The translations under genes and the position numbers were made by a program. From CADCVT01 sp036389485 (GTDB lineage: Bacteria > Actinomycetota > Thermoleophilia > Solirubrobacterales > Solirubrobacteraceae), in the NCBI GenBank assembly GCA_036389485.1, contig DASVPR010000003.1:1-64000 (forward strand): 64,000 nucleotides of DNA. Reading direction: 5' to 3'. How positions within the stretch are numbered: position 1 is the stretch's first letter; the number at the start of each line of letters is the position of its first letter. The notes beneath the pieces were generated by a model. The model was not told where the DNA came from, made no database searches, and worked only from the letters and a program-made list of their open reading frames with translations. Shown in pieces: positions 61,766 through 64,000 of this stretch.

Positions 61766-62401
61766 GTGGACCTGACGAAGCGCCAGCAGGAGATCTTCGA
61801 CTTCATCAAGCGGTACTCGGCGAAGTACGGCTATCCGCCGACGGTGCGCGACATCGGCAAGGCGGTCGGGCTCGCGTCGTCGTCGACCGTGCACGCGCAT
61901 CTGTCGAACCTCGAGAAGGCGGGGCTCCTGCGGCGCGACCCGTCGAAGCCGCGGGCGATCGAGCTGCTCGACCGCGCGATCGAGAACGTCCGCGACACCG
62001 TCGAGTCCGGCGTGCGCTCGGTGGTCGGCGGCGGGGGGATCCCGGTGGTCGGCTCGGTCGCGGCCGGCGCCCCGGTGCTGGCGGAGGAGAACATCGAGGA
62101 CTACGTGGACGTCCCGGCGATGGCCGGCGGCGACGAGGCCGAGTTCATCCTCAAGGTCAAGGGCGACTCGATGATCGACGCCGGGATCCTCGAGGGCGAC
62201 TACGTGGTCGTCCGCCGGCAGGACACCGCGGACGACGGCGACATCGTCGTCGCGCTCGTGGGGGAGGAGGCGACGGTCAAGACCTTCTACCGCGAGGAGG
62301 ACCACATCCGCCTCCAGCCCGAGAACCCCGCGCTCGAGCCCATCCGCTCCCGCGACGTGAAGATCCTGGGCCGCATGGTCGGCCTGCTGAGGCACGTGTG
62401 A
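61766..62401 (+). CDS. lexA: SOS repressor LexA
   Basis: A 211-residue LexA. The N-terminal winged helix has LTKRQQEIFDFIKRYSAK and PPTVRDIGKAVGLASSSTVH. The C-terminal self-cleaving domain has the Ala100-Gly101 cleavage site (VAAGAP), Ser135 (KGDSMIDAGI) and Lys172 (ATVKTF). It represses DNA-damage genes and is cleaved with RecA help. GTG 61766 follows GAGGAGA at 5 bases. A perfect LexA box lies upstream. A zinc-ribbon gene begins 4 bases after the stop. Confidence 0.97.
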   Translation: MDLTKRQQEIFDFIKRYSAKYGYPPTVRDIGKAVGLASSSTVHAHLSNLEKAGLLRRDPSKPRAIELLDRAIENVRDTVESGVRSVVGGGGIPVVGSVAAGAPVLAEENIEDYVDVPAMAGGDEAEFILKVKGDSMIDAGILEGDYVVVRRQDTADDGDIVVALVGEEATVKTFYREEDHIRLQPENPALEPIRSRDVKILGRMVGLLRHV

Positions 62402-62405
62402 CCCG

Positions 62406-62750
62406 ATGACGACGCTGACGCTCGACACCGACCAGGCGAGCCTCCTCGACGCGAAGCGGCCCGCGCCGGCGCCGGCGCCCGCGCCCGCGCCGGCGCCGGC
62501 GCCCGCGCCCGCGCCGGGGCCGGCACCGGACCGGGCCCCGTCCCCGGCCGACCGGCCCGCTTCGCGGCCGGCTGCGCCCGCTCGTGCCGGGCGCAGCCTC
62601 GACGACCTCGTCGTCGGCGCGTGGGAGACGCTCGCCGTGACGCAGACCGCGCACTGCCCGCTCTGCGGCGGCGACCTCGTCGCGCGCTTCGGCGCCGGCC
62701 ATCAGCCGGTCGCGGGCGCCTGCCGCTCCTGCGGCGCAGAGCTGTCCTGA
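62406..62750 (+). CDS. Proline-alanine-rich zinc-ribbon protein, 114 residues
   Basis: No named family. Residues 18-57 are a Pro/Ala repeat (PAPAPAPAP), a rigid linker. Residues 65-114 hold SLDDLVVGAWETLAV, then CPLCGGDLVARFG and CRSCGAELS, two CxxC pairs making a zinc ribbon. It starts 4 bases after lexA and so should share the LexA-controlled promoter. It may be DNA- or protein-binding in the damage response; that is inference from position. The CCGGCG-rich repeat that encodes the linker spans about 62461-62525. Confidence 0.75.
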   Translation: MTTLTLDTDQASLLDAKRPAPAPAPAPAPAPAPAPAPGPAPDRAPSPADRPASRPAAPARAGRSLDDLVVGAWETLAVTQTAHCPLCGGDLVARFGAGHQPVAGACRSCGAELS

Positions 62751-62832
62751 GGGGCCGCCGCCGCGCGCCTCCGCGGCGCATCGGCGTCTCCGCGCGGCCA
62801 CCGCGGCGTCTCCTCGCGCGGCCCTGCGCGAC

Positions 62833-62838
62833 TACACT
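62833..62838 (+). promoter_or_regulatory. Predicted -10 element of rnpB
   Basis: TACACT ends 6 bases before the first base of the RNase P RNA P1 helix (62845). Because this RNA has a structure-defined 5' end, it supports the -10-to-start spacing used for the leaderless genes. Confidence 0.6.
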
Positions 62839-62842
62839 GGAC

Positions 62843-63166
62843 GGGCAAGCCAGACGGTCGCGGAGGTTCGCCTTCGAGGAAAGTCCGGACACCGAAGGGC
62901 GGGGTGGTCGGGGAACCGACCCGGGGAAACCCGCGGGAAAGTGCCACAGAAACACACCGCCGATGGCGCGTCCGCACGTGCGACGCGCACAGGCAAGGGT
63001 GAAATGGTGCGGTAAGAGCGCACCGGCGTCACGGTGACGTGGCGGCCGGGCAAACCCCACCCGGTGCAAGGCCAAGCAGGACCGTTCGCAGGCTGCCCGC
63101 CAAGGTCCAGGTCGGCCGCTCAGATGGATGACCGTCCACGACAGAATCCGGCTTACCGGCTTGCTA
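62843..63166 (+). ncRNA. rnpB: RNase P RNA
   Basis: The catalytic RNA of tRNA 5' maturation. Universally conserved blocks appear in order: GAGGAAAGTCCGGAC, GCCACAGAAA, GGTAAGAGCGCACCGG, GCAAACCCCACC, AGATGGATGACCG and GACAGAATCCGGCTTA. The ends form P1: GCAAGCC (62845-62851) with GGCTTGC (63158-63164). At about 320 bases it is shorter than the usual 350-400 of bacterial type A RNAs, so some peripheral helices must be reduced. A strong terminator follows. Confidence 0.95.
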
Positions 63167-63170
63167 AGGG

Positions 63171-63194
63171 AGGGGCCCCGGCGACGGGGCCCCT
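63171..63194 (+). terminator. Terminator of rnpB
   Basis: AGGGGCCCCG and CGGGGCCCCT form a perfect 10-bp stem with a GCGA loop, followed by TCTAGT. It begins a few bases after the RNase P RNA. Confidence 0.85.
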
Positions 63195-63233
63195 TCTAGT
63201 GGTCGCCTCAAAGCGCGGCTTGCTCGTGGGGTG

Positions 63234-63288
63234 TGTTTCCTCATGGCTCCTGTTCGTCGCGAAGGCAAACATCGTCGTAGAGGAAACA
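63234..63288. repeat. 9-bp inverted repeat upstream of the last gene, candidate operator
   Basis: TGTTTCCTC (63234-63242) and GAGGAAACA (63280-63288) are perfect inverted copies 37 bases apart, in a visibly AT-richer stretch. They lie just upstream of the TATCAT hexamer. AbiEi-like antitoxins are known to repress their operons from inverted repeats, which would fit the gene downstream. Confidence 0.5.
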
Positions 63289-63296
63289 AAGTGCGC

Positions 63297-63302
63297 TATC
63301 AT
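63297..63302 (+). promoter_or_regulatory. Predicted -10 element of the last gene
   Basis: TATCAT, 11 bases before the ATG at 63314. Confidence 0.45.
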
Positions 63303-63313
63303 CTCGGTTTCGC

Positions 63314-64000
63314 ATGACGGCAAACGGTACGTTTTCAGAGAACGCGTTGCTCGAATGGGCCGTGGCATGGCTGCGCGACCGGCTGCCCGAGGACTGGACG
63401 GTCGGCATGTCGCCTCGCACTCTCGACAGCGCCGACACGTCGGGACGGGATCGCGCGATCGAGGTGCGCGCGCCGAACTCGTACGCGACGATCGCGGTCG
63501 AGGCGAAGCGCGCGCTCGCTCCGCGCGACGTCGTGCGCCTGCTGGGGGGCGTCGGCCGAACGCTGCGCGCCCTCAACCCGAACGTCCCGATCCTGGTCGT
63601 CGCACCGTGGCTCAGCGAGCGAACTCGCGAGCTCCTCGTCTTAGAGGGCCTGAATTACCTCGATCAGACGGGCAACGCGCGGATCCGGCTCCAGAACCCG
63701 CCAGTCTTCGTCGAGACAGTCGGCGCGCGCCGCGATCCTTCGCCGCCGAGGCGGCCCAAGGCCCGCGTCCGCGGCCCGAAGGCGGCGCGCCTGATCCGCA
63801 CGCTCGTCGATACGCGCCCGCCCTACGGCGTCCGCCAGCTCGCAGAGGCATCCGCTCTGGCGCCGGGCTACGTGTCGCGGCTGCTCGACGCCCTCGACGA
63901 GGACGCGCTGCTCGAACGCTCGCGCCGCGGCCGCGTCGAAGACGTCGACGTGTCGGCGCTGCTGCGCCGCTGGGCGGAGAGCTATGACGTGTTCCGGGCG
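63314..64000 (+). CDS. Winged-helix protein with nuclease-like N-domain, AbiEi antitoxin-like (3' end outside window)
   Basis: 229 residues are present and the frame is open to the last base. The N-terminal region has RDRAIEVRAPN and YATIAVEAKRAL, an acidic-then-ExK arrangement (Glu63, Lys65) like the PD-(D/E)xK fold. Then come ILVVAPWLSERTRELLV and EGLNYLDQTGNARIRL. Residues 157-205 form a winged helix (LIRTLVDTRPPYGVRQLAEA, LAPGYVSRLLDALDEDALL). This order resembles AbiEi-type antitoxins and related actinobacterial regulators. Codon 110 is TTA, rare in this DNA, and the upstream region is less GC-rich, hinting at transfer. A toxin gene may lie beyond the window. Confidence 0.68.
   Translation, partial: MTANGTFSENALLEWAVAWLRDRLPEDWTVGMSPRTLDSADTSGRDRAIEVRAPNSYATIAVEAKRALAPRDVVRLLGGVGRTLRALNPNVPILVVAPWLSERTRELLVLEGLNYLDQTGNARIRLQNPPVFVETVGARRDPSPPRRPKARVRGPKAARLIRTLVDTRPPYGVRQLAEASALAPGYVSRLLDALDEDALLERSRRGRVEDVDVSALLRRWAESYDVFRA

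Noticed and set aside
63034..63987. Open frame starting in rnpB and running over the last gene in another frame
   Set aside because: It begins inside the RNase P RNA and crosses its terminator. The frame from 63314 has recognisable domains and a promoter.

Overview
The window is very GC-rich DNA dense with genes. It carries HxlR and LysR regulators, a PknB-like kinase, an LPXTG protein, a LexA box of the CGAAC-N4-GTTCG type and many GTG/TTG starts. This points to an actinobacterium. The gene families suggest the Thermoleophilia/Solirubrobacterales, but that placement is an inference from gene content, not a phylogeny.

Layout. 1-2292: end of a cytochrome c maturation unit (ccmF, a CcmI-like protein) and secG. 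2401-7226 (minus): tldD, tldE, a P1-family peptidase and an iron-type alcohol dehydrogenase. 7288-10841: an HxlR regulator overlapping secreted paralogue 1, then a phosphoesterase and an ATP-grasp protein. 10926-37071: a large exopolysaccharide/capsule locus. It holds an initiating sugar-phosphate transferase, two Wzy/WaaL-like membrane proteins, a Wzx-like flippase, a chain-length regulator fused to a tyrosine-kinase-like ATPase, a CpsB-type phosphatase, two NodB-like deacetylases, six glycosyltransferases, two methyltransferases, a FemAB/BioF2-like acyltransferase, asparagine synthase, an LPXTG protein, and secreted paralogue 2 behind a c-di-GMP-I riboswitch. 37139-42126: a small protein and a 1,540-residue coiled-coil protein. 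42214-47239: a GNAT-like fragment, LysR, a membrane protein, a sulfotransferase and a CocE-type hydrolase. 47318-56976: a signalling block (FHA-protease, Ser/Thr kinase with receiver-like tail, REC-HD-GYP, EAL, hybrid histidine kinase) followed by secreted paralogue 3 and a histidine kinase lacking its ATPase domain. 57087-59563: a CAP lipoprotein and a clan GH-A-like secreted protein. 59738-61443: small hydrophilic proteins. 61572-63194: tRNA-Leu, lexA, a zinc-ribbon protein and RNase P RNA. 63314-64000: start of a regulator/antitoxin-like gene cut by the window edge.

How it fits together. The strongest new candidate is a family of three exported proteins (7773-8900, 16229-17950, 54330-56234) that share a domain of about 325 residues with eight conserved cysteines. 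One copy sits behind a c-di-GMP-I riboswitch inside the polysaccharide locus. Another sits directly after genes for two kinds of c-di-GMP phosphodiesterase and carries a peptidoglycan-binding domain. This suggests a c-di-GMP-linked envelope or exopolysaccharide function.

A second pattern is regulatory. About twenty transcription units have a TANNNT hexamer 6-10 bases before the start codon, the signature of leaderless mRNAs, and this guided several start choices. The only stretch over 300 bases without a protein gene is 62751-63313; it holds rnpB, its promoter and terminator, and the control region of the last gene.
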